Below the pieces are notes generated by a model, which ran no database searches, had not been told where the DNA came from, and was given only the letters and a program-made list of their open reading frames with translations. Position numbers and translations under genes: made by a program. Of a stretch of DNA of 20,192 nucleotides, positions 1-6,730 are shown piece by piece. The stretch's first letter is position 1, and each line of letters begins with the position of its first letter. Origin of the DNA: an uncultured Bacillota bacterium (GTDB lineage Bacteria > Bacillota > Limnochordia > Limnochordales > ZCTH02-B6); the NCBI GenBank assembly GCA_937916565.1, contig CALFSR010000201.1:1-20192 (forward strand), read 5' to 3'.

Positions 1-31
1 CGAGCACTGCCTTCCAGCCGGTCTTCTTCAT
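1..31 (-). CDS. Start of an unidentified, probably exported protein (partial)
   Basis: An ATG at 31-29 on the minus strand is preceded by GGGAGGTG at a normal distance of about 7 bases. The ten visible codons read MKKTGWKAVL and then leave the window. Two lysines followed by the beginning of a hydrophobic stretch look like the start of a signal peptide or a membrane protein, for example a transporter binding protein, but ten residues cannot identify it. It lies 135 bases after the molybdenum hydroxylase gene on the same strand, so it may belong to the same transcription unit. The opening does not look like the FAD or 2Fe-2S subunit that would complete that hydroxylase. Confidence 0.55.
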   Translation of the reverse strand, partial: MKKTGWKAVL

Positions 32-166
32 TTCGCTGCACCTCCCGGACGGATTTCGCCTGCTGCGACGAATCGGACAAAGATTTTCCCCGTTATTCCC
101 CCGGCGGCATCGGAGAGCGGCCGCCCCGGCCACCACCACCTCTCGGGACACCCAAGCCCTGCGCCG

Positions 167-2428
167 TCAAGCGGACCGGCCGTGCAGGCTGCGCCACACC
201 CGTTCGGGCGTCATGGGCAGCTGCCGCACGTCGCAGCCGGCGTCCCGCAGGGCACCCGCGATGGCGGACAACGCGCCGGCGAGCGCTCCTTCGCCTACGC
301 CCTTGGAGCCGTAGGGTCCGGGCCCGTCCTCGTTCTCCACCAGCACGGGGGCAAACCGCTCCGGCAAGTCCTCCCAGCCCGGGATCCGGTAGTCCAGGAG
401 GGTCGGGTTGATGATCTGGGCGTTCTCAAAGACGATTTCCTCCAGCAGGGCGTTGCCCAGGCCTTGCAGGCTCCCGCCGTACTCCTGGCCTTCGATGAGG
501 CTAGGGTTGATGGCTCTCCCCACGTCGGAGGCGGTGGAAAGCTGGGTGACCCGCACCTGGCCGGTTTCGGGATCCACCTTGACCTCCGCGGCGGCGACGC
601 AGACTTCCCAGAACACGGGCCCTTCGGCAAAGGATCCGGTGCCCTTTTCGGGCCGCACCTCGCCGATGCCGATGAGCTCGCCTCCGGCGAAACCGAAGTG
701 GAACTTGATGAGTTCGGGGTACGTGAGCCGCTGATCGCCGCACACCACGGCCCCGTCGCGAACCTCCAATTCGGACTCGGGCCTTTGCAGCCGGCGGGCA
801 GCGATCTCCACCAGCTTGCGCCTAAGGTCCTGGGCCGCCAGTTGCACGGCTTTGCCGGACAAGGTGGTGGAACGGCTCGCTCCCGTGGAACGGTCGTAGG
901 GGGTGAAGTTGGTATCCGAATGGATAACCCGCACTTTTTCGATGGGGAGCTGGAGCTCGCTGGCCGCGATCTGGGTGAACACCGTTTGCGCGCCCTGGCC
1001 CATTTCCGTCGTGCTCACCAACACGGCCACCGTGCCGTCCGCGTGCATGCGGGCCACGGAAACCGACACCGGGTGGGCGCCCGCGGCCAGTACCCCGACG
1101 CTGACGGCCCGGCCGGTATTGGGTTCCTTTTCCTTGTGCCAGCCGATCTTCTCGGCTACCTTGACCACGTCGCCGATGAGGTCCGCGTCCAGGGGCTTGC
1201 CGCCCTTCCGGACGTGCTCACCGGGCTTCAACAGATTGCGCCGGCGCATCTCCAGCGGGTCGATGCCCAGCTTGCGGGCGATGTCGTCCACCTGCGTCTC
1301 GCCGATCCACTGCAGGTGAGTGGACCCAAAGGCCCGGTAAGAACCGGCCGGCGGCGTGTTGGTGTACATGCAGTACGCTTCCACGGAAACGGCTTCCCAC
1401 TTGTAGGCTCCCGGCGCGGCGTCGCCGGCCGTGGCGGCTACCCGCGGGCCGTTGTCCGCATAGGCGCCGGTGTCCAGCCAGAGCTTGCACTCCCTGGCCA
1501 AAAGGCGCCCCTCGGCGTCGGCGGCCGTCCTCATCCAGCACTTCATGCCGTGCCGGCGGGTCGTCACCATGGACTCCTCGACCCGGTTTTGGATGAGCAC
1601 CGGCCGGCCGGCCTTGCGGGCCAGGGCCGCCGTCACCGGCTCCATCTTGGTGTAGGACTTGCTGCCGAACCCGCCGCCCAAGTACGGCACGACGATGCGC
1701 ACCGAAGCGAGGGGCAGGTTAAACAGCGCCGCGATCTCCGCCCGCACCAGGAACGGGTGCTGGCAAGTCGCCCAGAGGGTGACGCCGTCAGGCCCCCACT
1801 GGGCCAGCGCGGCGTGAGTTTCCATGGCGTACTGGTAAATGGCGGGGAACTCGTACTCGCCTTCCACCACGACGGCCGCCTTCGCGAACGCCGCCTCCAC
1901 GTCTCCCTGCTTCAGGTCGTAGCGGTAGCAGACGTTGCCTTCCTCGCCGCCCACGTTGCCGAGGCCGTGAAACAGACCCGGCCGCTTGTTTTCGGGCGCG
2001 TGAAGGATAGGCGCGTCCGGTTTCAGGGCGTCGTCGACGGTGGCGACGACGGGGAGCGGCTCGTACTCGACGTCGATCAGGTCCAGCGCCTCTTCGGCCG
2101 CGGACTCGGTCTCGGCCGCGACGGCCGCCACCGGCTCGCCGGCGAAACGCACCCGGTCGATGGCGACGACGGGACGGTCCCGCACCGCGTGGCCCCAGTA
2201 CGGGTCGATGTCCTTGAGATCCTCGGCGGTGAGAATCGCCACCACGCCCGGCACCCGCTCGGCGAGGCTCGTGTCCATCCGCACGATGCGCGCATGGGGC
2301 AGCGGGCTGCGCAGCACCTTGCCGAACAGCATGTCCGGCACCCGCAGGTCAGCCACGTATTTGGCCTGACCGGTGACCTTGGCCAGCCCGTCCACCCTGG
2401 GAACGCTCTTGCCAATCCAAGATGTCAT
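167..2428 (-). CDS. Molybdopterin-binding large subunit, xanthine dehydrogenase family
   Basis: A 753-residue large subunit of the xanthine dehydrogenase/aldehyde oxidase family, whose members hydroxylate a carbon centre using a molybdenum cofactor and water. Visible motifs: GGGFGSK at 251-257, SYRAFG at 363-368, TEMGQGAQT at 474-482, GASRST at 516-521, and KGVGE at 709-713, whose Glu713 matches the catalytic glutamate. The AYRCSFR loop of form I CO dehydrogenase is absent, so CoxL is unlikely. The frame is open upstream to 2689, but the ATG at 2428 has GAGGGGGGAG just before it and the family N-terminus begins there. It is the last complete gene of the GntR-led unit, 71 bases after the class II aldolase. 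The FAD and 2Fe-2S subunits that such enzymes need are not in this window. The substrate cannot be read from sequence; an N-heterocycle or aldehyde is plausible. Confidence 0.93.
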   Translation of the reverse strand: MTSWIGKSVPRVDGLAKVTGQAKYVADLRVPDMLFGKVLRSPLPHARIVRMDTSLAERVPGVVAILTAEDLKDIDPYWGHAVRDRPVVAIDRVRFAGEPVAAVAAETESAAEEALDLIDVEYEPLPVVATVDDALKPDAPILHAPENKRPGLFHGLGNVGGEEGNVCYRYDLKQGDVEAAFAKAAVVVEGEYEFPAIYQYAMETHAALAQWGPDGVTLWATCQHPFLVRAEIAALFNLPLASVRIVVPYLGGGFGSKSYTKMEPVTAALARKAGRPVLIQNRVEESMVTTRRHGMKCWMRTAADAEGRLLARECKLWLDTGAYADNGPRVAATAGDAAPGAYKWEAVSVEAYCMYTNTPPAGSYRAFGSTHLQWIGETQVDDIARKLGIDPLEMRRRNLLKPGEHVRKGGKPLDADLIGDVVKVAEKIGWHKEKEPNTGRAVSVGVLAAGAHPVSVSVARMHADGTVAVLVSTTEMGQGAQTVFTQIAASELQLPIEKVRVIHSDTNFTPYDRSTGASRSTTLSGKAVQLAAQDLRRKLVEIAARRLQRPESELEVRDGAVVCGDQRLTYPELIKFHFGFAGGELIGIGEVRPEKGTGSFAEGPVFWEVCVAAAEVKVDPETGQVRVTQLSTASDVGRAINPSLIEGQEYGGSLQGLGNALLEEIVFENAQIINPTLLDYRIPGWEDLPERFAPVLVENEDGPGPYGSKGVGEGALAGALSAIAGALRDAGCDVRQLPMTPERVWRSLHGRSA

Positions 2429-2453
2429 AGTGCTCCCCCCTCGGCTTCGCCTG

Positions 2454-2493
2454 GGGCGTCCCGGGCACCGGGGCAACCCGTGCCCGGGCGCCC
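2454..2493 (-). repeat. Strong hairpin between the aldolase and hydroxylase genes
   Basis: A nine-base perfect stem (CCCGGGCAC at 2460-2468 with GTGCCCGGG at 2480-2488) is extended by five more pairs (GGGCG at 2454-2458 with CGCCC at 2489-2493) across one bulged base. It fills most of the 71-base gap. No T-run follows on the minus strand, so it is not a standard intrinsic terminator. It could act as an RNA processing or stability element that sets the ratio of hydroxylase to upstream products. Confidence 0.6.
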
Positions 2494-2499
2494 GCGGTG

Positions 2500-3204
2500 C
2501 TACACGGCTGCCCGCTCGAGTTTGCGGACGAGGTAGTTCCAGTACTCCTCCACAAACGCTTGGGGAAACTTCTGCGGGAACAGCTTTTCGGCTTCCGCCG
2601 GGGTCATCGGCCGCAGCTGGCCGAGCCGCGCAGCCATGATCTGAAACGCGATGGCCCGATCCAGCGTCAGCGCGGCCAGCACGGCCCACGGCACCGACTC
2701 GCCCACGACCAGCACCCCGTGGTTGCGCATCAGCACGGCCCGGGCGTCGCCCAGGGCCTGCGCGAGGCTGCGTCCCTGATCGCTGTTGACGATGAGCTCG
2801 GGAGTATCTTCAAAGCGGGGCAGCCCCCGGTAAAAGAGCACCGCGTCGTGGGTGAGCAGCTCCAGCTTTCCGTCGGTCGCGCCCAGCGCGGTGGCGTACG
2901 GCGAGTGGGTATGGATGACGGCGCCCACGTCCGGGCGGCGGCGGTACACCTCCGTGTGCACCGGGTACTCCAAGTGCACTTCCCCTTCGCCTTCCACCAG
3001 ATTGCCGTCCAGGTCGATGGCGATGATGTCGTCGGGCGTTATCTCGTCCAGGCCGCGTCCCTTACGCTTCATGTAGATGATCTCGGTGCCCGGCAGCCGC
3101 ACGCTGACGTGGCCCAACGTCAAATCCTGGTGCCCGTCCAGGGCCAGGATGCGGCATGCCTGAGCCACCTGGACCTGTAGTTCACGATTCAATCGTTCCG
3201 TCAA
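2500..3204 (-). CDS. Class II aldolase/adducin family protein
   Basis: A 234-residue protein of the class II aldolase/adducin family: zinc enzymes that cleave or epimerise sugar phosphates, or act on related hydroxy-acids. The expected residues are present with family spacing: Glu79 in HLEYPVHTEVY, His98 and His100 in HTHSPY, and His162 in NHGVLV. The pattern Glu, +19 His, +2 His, +62 His closely follows fuculose-phosphate aldolase. No ATG fits the start. The TTG at 3204 lies directly against AAGGGAG, which is too close for a normal site; the in-frame TTG at 3192 is spaced better at about 12 bases, so the true protein may be four residues shorter. It lies between the cupin and molybdenum hydroxylase genes. 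The substrate is unknown; members in catabolic clusters are often annotated as decarboxylases or aldolases of ring-cleavage products. Confidence 0.92.
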   Translation of the reverse strand: MTERLNRELQVQVAQACRILALDGHQDLTLGHVSVRLPGTEIIYMKRKGRGLDEITPDDIIAIDLDGNLVEGEGEVHLEYPVHTEVYRRRPDVGAVIHTHSPYATALGATDGKLELLTHDAVLFYRGLPRFEDTPELIVNSDQGRSLAQALGDARAVLMRNHGVLVVGESVPWAVLAALTLDRAIAFQIMAARLGQLRPMTPAEAEKLFPQKFPQAFVEEYWNYLVRKLERAAV

Positions 3205-3247
3205 CTCCCTTTTCCCGGTGGTCCGGGATTGCTCCGGCGGCCCGCCG

Positions 3248-3274
3248 GCGGCGGGACCCTAAGAGTCCCGCCGC
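3248..3274 (-). repeat. Hairpin spanning the cupin stop codon
   Basis: A ten-base stem (GCGGCGGGAC-type arm at 3248-3257, complementary arm at 3265-3274) encloses a seven-base loop that contains the cupin stop codon at 3261-3259. No T-run follows on the minus strand. It may act as an RNA stability or processing element within the operon, or be chance in GC-rich sequence. Confidence 0.45.
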
Positions 3275-3636
3275 TCGGTGGGCGGGTAGTCGGGGTGCGG
3301 GAAACCGAACACCATTTCCACCGGCTCCTCGCCCGTAACCGCCACGCTGTGCCACACGCCGGCGGGGATGAAAAGCGCCTGGCCCGCGCGGAAGGGCACG
3401 GTTTTGCCGTCGAGCCGGAGTTCGCCCCGCCCGCACACCACGTACGCGACTTCCTCCGTCGTGTGCCGCACGGGGGCGAGCACGGTTCCCGGCTCAAACC
3501 GGGAATACCCGAGCGAGCTCCTGTTGCCGGAGACGCTGCGCTCCTGCACCAGCATCCGGCTCCAGCTGCCGCCGGGCAGGCTGATGACGGGAACCTCGCC
3601 GAGATCGATGGCCCGGACGTCGGCGTCGGTGCTCAT
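3259..3636 (-). CDS. Cupin-domain protein
   Basis: A 125-residue single-domain cupin. Motif 2 is clear: Gly85, Pro91, Gly93 and His96 in GQALFIPAGVWH. Motif 1 is degenerate: it keeps His58 and Glu61/Glu62 (RHTTEE), but the first of the usual His-x-His pair is not in place, and the last Asn of motif 2 is missing. Metal binding may be altered or absent. The start is the ATG at 3636, which overlaps the stop codon of the upstream M29-like gene as ATGA, so translation is probably coupled. Small cupins in catabolic operons can be dioxygenases, isomerases or ligand-binding proteins. A specific reaction cannot be assigned. Confidence 0.9.
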   Translation of the reverse strand: MSTDADVRAIDLGEVPVISLPGGSWSRMLVQERSVSGNRSSLGYSRFEPGTVLAPVRHTTEEVAYVVCGRGELRLDGKTVPFRAGQALFIPAGVWHSVAVTGEEPVEMVFGFPHPDYPPTERRDS

Positions 3637-4637
3637 AGCACCCACTGCCCGTCCTTGAGGATGTAGCGGCCGGTGTCCACGATCTGCATGGTGGCGTTGT
3701 ACATCACGCCGTCCAGGTGCAGGGCGCTGACGTTCTTGCCGCCCGGATAGGCGTTGTGGTTGTCGCCGATGGCAAAGTGCACCGTGCCGATGCGGCCCTT
3801 CTCCGACGGCGAGCCGTAGGGCGACTTGTAGCTGGTGCCGAAGGCGAACTCGCCGATGACGTCGGCGCCGGGCACACCCTCGATGACCTTGCGCAGCCGC
3901 GCCGCCTCTTCGCCGCCTTCGATGGAAACGACCCGGCCCTTCTCCACTTTCCAGACGATGGGTTCCTTGACCGCGCCCTGGACGCCGATGCCTAGCATCA
4001 CGCCGTCCACCACGACGATCCCGTCGGTGCCGTCCTCCACCGCGGCAAAGGCGACCTCCGCCCACAGCGGGATGGGACCCATCATCTGCCCGCGCTTCTT
4101 GATGGGCGTAACCTCCAGCGCCTCGCGCCCTTCGATGGTGCAGATGACGTCGGTGCCGGCGGGCGTCGTGATGCGCACCTTGCTGACGCCCTTGAGCGCT
4201 TCGATGGCCTTGCGGGCCCGGTCTGTCGCCTCTCGAATGTCGGCTTCCGACAAGTCCCAACGGCCCATGCCTTCCTCGACGGACGCGATCTTGGCGTTGT
4301 TGTTGCAGGACTCTTTGACCGCCGACACGTGGGCGAACCGGTTGGCCCACTCCAGGTCGGTGACGATGATGATCTCGTCGGAGTGGACCATGGCCTGGTG
4401 CAGGTTGCGGGGCGGTGCCATGGGAAAGCGGGTATCCGCCTTGCCCCGGCGCACCTGGGCCTCGTTGTTGGCGATGACGGGGAATGCCCCCCGCTCCAGG
4501 GCGACCTCGGCCAAGGCCTGCGCCTGCTCCAGGTGATCGTTGTCGCAGATGATCGTGACGACGTCGTCCTTCTCCACCGTCATGCAGACGTCGATGATGA
4601 GCTGCGCGTCCTTGCGAATGGCTTCATTGATCGACAT
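3633..4637 (-). CDS. M29-like metalloprotein (aminopeptidase T / NicX-type fold)
   Basis: A 334-residue protein resembling the M29 aminopeptidase (AmpS/aminopeptidase T) superfamily, which also contains the 2,5-dihydroxypyridine dioxygenase NicX. Residues that line up with the M29 metal ligands are visible: Glu194 (WAEVAFAAVEDG), Glu263 (IGEFAFGT), His287 (TVHFAIG), and His307 with Asp309 (LHLDG). It is somewhat shorter than the roughly 410-residue classical aminopeptidases and closer in length to NicX. The ATG at 4637 has AGGGGG seven bases upstream. Its stop overlaps the cupin start, and it begins 36 bases after the flavin monooxygenase gene. Among redox and ring-degradation genes, a ring-opening dioxygenase role is as likely as peptidase activity, but this is inference. 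Most automatic annotations would say leucyl aminopeptidase. Confidence 0.88.
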   Translation of the reverse strand: MSINEAIRKDAQLIIDVCMTVEKDDVVTIICDNDHLEQAQALAEVALERGAFPVIANNEAQVRRGKADTRFPMAPPRNLHQAMVHSDEIIIVTDLEWANRFAHVSAVKESCNNNAKIASVEEGMGRWDLSEADIREATDRARKAIEALKGVSKVRITTPAGTDVICTIEGREALEVTPIKKRGQMMGPIPLWAEVAFAAVEDGTDGIVVVDGVMLGIGVQGAVKEPIVWKVEKGRVVSIEGGEEAARLRKVIEGVPGADVIGEFAFGTSYKSPYGSPSEKGRIGTVHFAIGDNHNAYPGGKNVSALHLDGVMYNATMQIVDTGRYILKDGQWVL

Positions 4638-4673
4638 GTTGTTGCCCCCTCTGCGTCAGGATCGGGCCAGGCG

Positions 4674-5693
4674 CTACTTGCTCTGAAACCGCGGCAGCAC
4701 GTCCCGGGCGAACCGCTCCACCTGGGAGAACTGGTCCAGGGCGCCGAAGCGGCAGATAAAGTAGTTGACTCCGGCTTTCATGAAAGTCTCGATCCACTCG
4801 GCCACGTCGTCCGGCGTACCCATGGGCCCCCACTCGTCCAGGTCCACCGACTTGCTCAGCTCGGGATAGTACGTGCGGATGTACTGGCCCATGCCTTCCC
4901 GGGCCGCCTCGCGGGTGTCGGCGATGTGCATCGTAACCTGGTACGCGGTGGCGAAGCTGTTGGGATCCCGGCCTGCCGCCGCGAGGGCCCCGGAGATGAT
5001 ATCCCACTGGGCCTTGAACTCGTCGGGATGCTTGGCGCGGCAGCACGTCATCCAGCCGTCGCCGTAGCGCACGATGCGCTGGGCGGCCCGGTCCATCACC
5101 CGCTGGATGGACTGCTCGGTGTTGAGGCTCGGGATAAGGCGCGGGTTGCTCACGATCCACATCGGCGGCGGCTGCTGCACCGGCTTGAGCGGTTCCATCT
5201 CGGTGCCGGAGTAGAACTGCACGTTGTCGTACTTGAACCAGTTGCCCTGGAAGTTCACGCCGCCGGTCGTCCACAGCTCCCGCAAGACGTGCAGGCCTTC
5301 CTCGAAGATGTCGGCCCGCTTGCCGAAGTCAAGGCCGAGCGCCTCGAATTCCCGCCGCACGCCTTGCTCCGGGTTGCCCATGCACGCCCCGAGGATGGTG
5401 CGGCCGTTGGATATTTTGTCGACTGTCGCCCATTCAAGGGCCAAATAAAGAGGGTTGCGCGTGGAAGACACCAAACACGCCGTGCCCATGCGCACCCGCT
5501 TGGTCCGCTGCGAAATGGCCGCCATCAGGGCCAAAGGCTCGTAGCGGGGCTTGGAGAAAAGGCTGTCTCCCAGCCAGACCGAATCGAACCCGGCCTCCTC
5601 GACCACTTCCGCCAGCCGGAGCAGGTCAAAGACCGAATACCCCGGAGCGATAAGGGGTTCCCGGTTGTTCAGGTTCACGCCAAACAGCGCCAT
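4674..5693 (-). CDS. LLM-class flavin-dependent oxidoreductase
   Basis: A 339-residue luciferase-like TIM-barrel oxidoreductase using FMN or F420. The N-terminal strand (FGVNLNN), the helix and strand of EEAGFDSVWLGDSL at 33-46, the RVRMGTACLVSSTRNPLYLA region at 67-85, and the conserved GRTILGACMG stretch near 97-106 are typical of the family. The frame is open to an ATG at 5723, inside the regulator gene, but that codon has no ribosome binding site. The ATG at 5693 directly follows the regulator's stop, has AGGGAGGAG about 13 bases upstream, and gives the usual family N-terminus. Relatives include nitrilotriacetate, pyrimidine (RutA) and alkanesulfonate monooxygenases and F420-dependent reductases. 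The cofactor and substrate cannot be decided here; a flavin reductase partner is not visible. Confidence 0.92.
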   Translation of the reverse strand: MALFGVNLNNREPLIAPGYSVFDLLRLAEVVEEAGFDSVWLGDSLFSKPRYEPLALMAAISQRTKRVRMGTACLVSSTRNPLYLALEWATVDKISNGRTILGACMGNPEQGVRREFEALGLDFGKRADIFEEGLHVLRELWTTGGVNFQGNWFKYDNVQFYSGTEMEPLKPVQQPPPMWIVSNPRLIPSLNTEQSIQRVMDRAAQRIVRYGDGWMTCCRAKHPDEFKAQWDIISGALAAAGRDPNSFATAYQVTMHIADTREAAREGMGQYIRTYYPELSKSVDLDEWGPMGTPDDVAEWIETFMKAGVNYFICRFGALDQFSQVERFARDVLPRFQSK

Positions 5694-5694
5694 G

Positions 5695-6420
5695 TCAGTA
5701 CGTGCGCTCCTCCCTGTCGACATGTTTCGGTTGAAACCACTCGCTGTGGTCCGGCAGCTCCTCGATCCTCCGCTGGGGAACCCGGATGTGTTCGGCCATG
5801 AGCTGGGCGGCCTCCTCGACCTTGCCCTCCGCGGCGGCGCGAAGGATCGCCTCGTGCTCCCGGCTGGAGCTGTCCATCCCGCCCCGCAGCGCCAGGGACG
5901 GAATCCGGGTCCGCTGCATCTGCTCCATCAGTTGCACGTACGTATCCCGCAACCTCTGGTTGCCGGACCGCTCCACGAACATCCGGTGGAACTGCCGGTT
6001 GAGCGTGAAGTACGTGTCGACGTCGTTTTTCCGGCTCGCTTCCACCATCTGCCCGTGCAGCTGCCACAGCAGCTCAAAGTCCGCAGGTCCGAGCCTCGGC
6101 ACTGCCAGGCGCACAGCCAAGGCCTCCAGGGCCTCCCGTACCTGATAAGCCTCCAGGAACTCCTGGCGGGACAGGGTGGTCACCACGGCCCCGTGGCGCG
6201 GGACGATGCGGACCCATCCTTCCGCGGCCAGTTCCCGCAACGCCTCGCGGATGGGGGCCCGGCTTATCCCCAAGCGGGCGGCCAACTCCGCCTCGCGCAG
6301 CCGCTCCCCCGGCGAGATGCGATTTGCCGCGATCTCTTCCCGCAGGTGAGCCACAACCCTCTGGGTCAACGTCTGGGTGTCAAACCCAGCAGGCGTCTCG
6401 TTGTTGTTGGTCGGCACCAC
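5695..6420 (-). CDS. GntR-family transcriptional regulator with FCD domain
   Basis: A 241-residue FadR-subfamily GntR regulator. The N-terminal winged helix-turn-helix covers roughly residues 15-82 (SPGERLREAELAARLGISRAPIREALRELAAEGWVR). The helical FCD ligand-binding domain follows, with likely metal or ligand residues His145 (RQFH), His189 (REHEAIL) and His211 (AEHI). Asn141 stands where many relatives have Asp, so metal binding may differ. The start is GTG at 6420, with GGGAGG about 7 bases upstream; a second GTG follows directly. It is the first gene of its unit and its stop is one base from the monooxygenase ATG. FCD regulators usually repress their own operon and are released by a pathway acid. 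The palindromes at 6505-6514 and 11889-11904 are candidate operators. Confidence 0.94.
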   Translation of the reverse strand: MVPTNNNETPAGFDTQTLTQRVVAHLREEIAANRISPGERLREAELAARLGISRAPIREALRELAAEGWVRIVPRHGAVVTTLSRQEFLEAYQVREALEALAVRLAVPRLGPADFELLWQLHGQMVEASRKNDVDTYFTLNRQFHRMFVERSGNQRLRDTYVQLMEQMQRTRIPSLALRGGMDSSSREHEAILRAAAEGKVEEAAQLMAEHIRVPQRRIEELPDHSEWFQPKHVDREERTY

Positions 6421-6504
6421 CTCGCTCCCTCCCCCTTCTGTTCCGGCCGGCCATCTGGCCGGGCCCGACCCCTCGAGCGGACTGTGCGTGCAACCGACGG
6501 CGTT

Positions 6505-6514
6505 TTGTCGACAA
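6505..6514. promoter_or_regulatory. Candidate GntR operator in front of the regulator operon
   Basis: TTGTCGACAA is a perfect ten-base palindrome about 16 bases downstream of the predicted -10 box of the GntR operon, roughly +10 to +19 of the transcript. Its core TGTCGACA is the same as that of the longer palindrome in front of the TRAP operon. A repressor bound here would block early transcription. That the GntR protein binds it is inference. Confidence 0.5.
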
Positions 6515-6529
6515 TCGATTTACGACATC

Positions 6530-6559
6530 AGGGTATCATTCTTGTTCGCCCGGCGTCAA
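6530..6559 (-). promoter_or_regulatory. Putative sigma70 promoter of the GntR operon
   Basis: On the minus strand, TTGACG (6559-6554) is followed by an 18-base spacer and TACCCT (6535-6530). The -10 match is weak, but a TGA just before it fits an extended -10 (TGn). The 310-base gap 6421-6730 holds no gene. Besides this promoter and the palindrome it contains a short inverted repeat at 6556-6566 (TCAATAATTGA) overlapping the -35 box. Confidence 0.5.
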
Positions 6560-6706
6560 TAATTGAGTTGACATTCCGCAACATGAGCAACGATCCCTTG
6601 TCGTGTCGCTGTCGCTCGCCAACGGGCGCGCTGCCGGGAGGCCGTGCAACAATAGCGTCCGCCGGAGCATCTGGGGGGACCGGTCGAGCGCCTGTTTGCA
6701 CCGCAA

Positions 6707-6722
6707 CCGTCCGACCGGACGG
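6707..6722 (-). terminator. Short hairpin after the 3-hydroxyacyl-CoA dehydrogenase gene
   Basis: CCGTCC and GGACGG form a six-base stem with a four-base loop, starting nine bases after the stop codon at 6731. The T-run of a standard intrinsic terminator is missing, so termination here is only suggested by position between two transcription units. Confidence 0.3.
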
Positions 6723-6730
6723 CCGTCGCC

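Noticed and set aside
167..2428. Form I carbon monoxide dehydrogenase CoxL
   Set aside because: The AYRCSFR active-site loop is absent; the matching region reads SYRAFG, so this is a general molybdenum hydroxylase.
182..2536. A 784-codon open frame on the plus strand, antisense to the molybdenum hydroxylase
   Set aside because: It mirrors a gene with complete family motifs, has a His-, Gly- and Arg-rich composition typical of antisense frames in GC-rich DNA, and shows no recognisable domain.
2429..2689. An 87-residue N-terminal extension of the molybdenum hydroxylase
   Set aside because: The added residues are low-complexity Arg/Pro/Gly, overlap the aldolase gene, and a well-placed ribosome binding site precedes the ATG at 2428.
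5715..5722. A third TGTCGACA, near the start of the flavin oxidoreductase gene
   Set aside because: It lies inside the regulator's coding sequence (His-Val-Asp-Arg codons), has no extended symmetry and no promoter next to it, so chance is the simpler explanation.
4329..5801. A 490-codon plus-strand open frame antisense to the flavin oxidoreductase and M29-like genes
   Set aside because: Same antisense composition, no domain, and it crosses several real gene boundaries.
6568..6573. TTGACA on the plus strand as a promoter -35 box
   Set aside because: There is no fitting -10 box at the right distance and no plus-strand gene follows.
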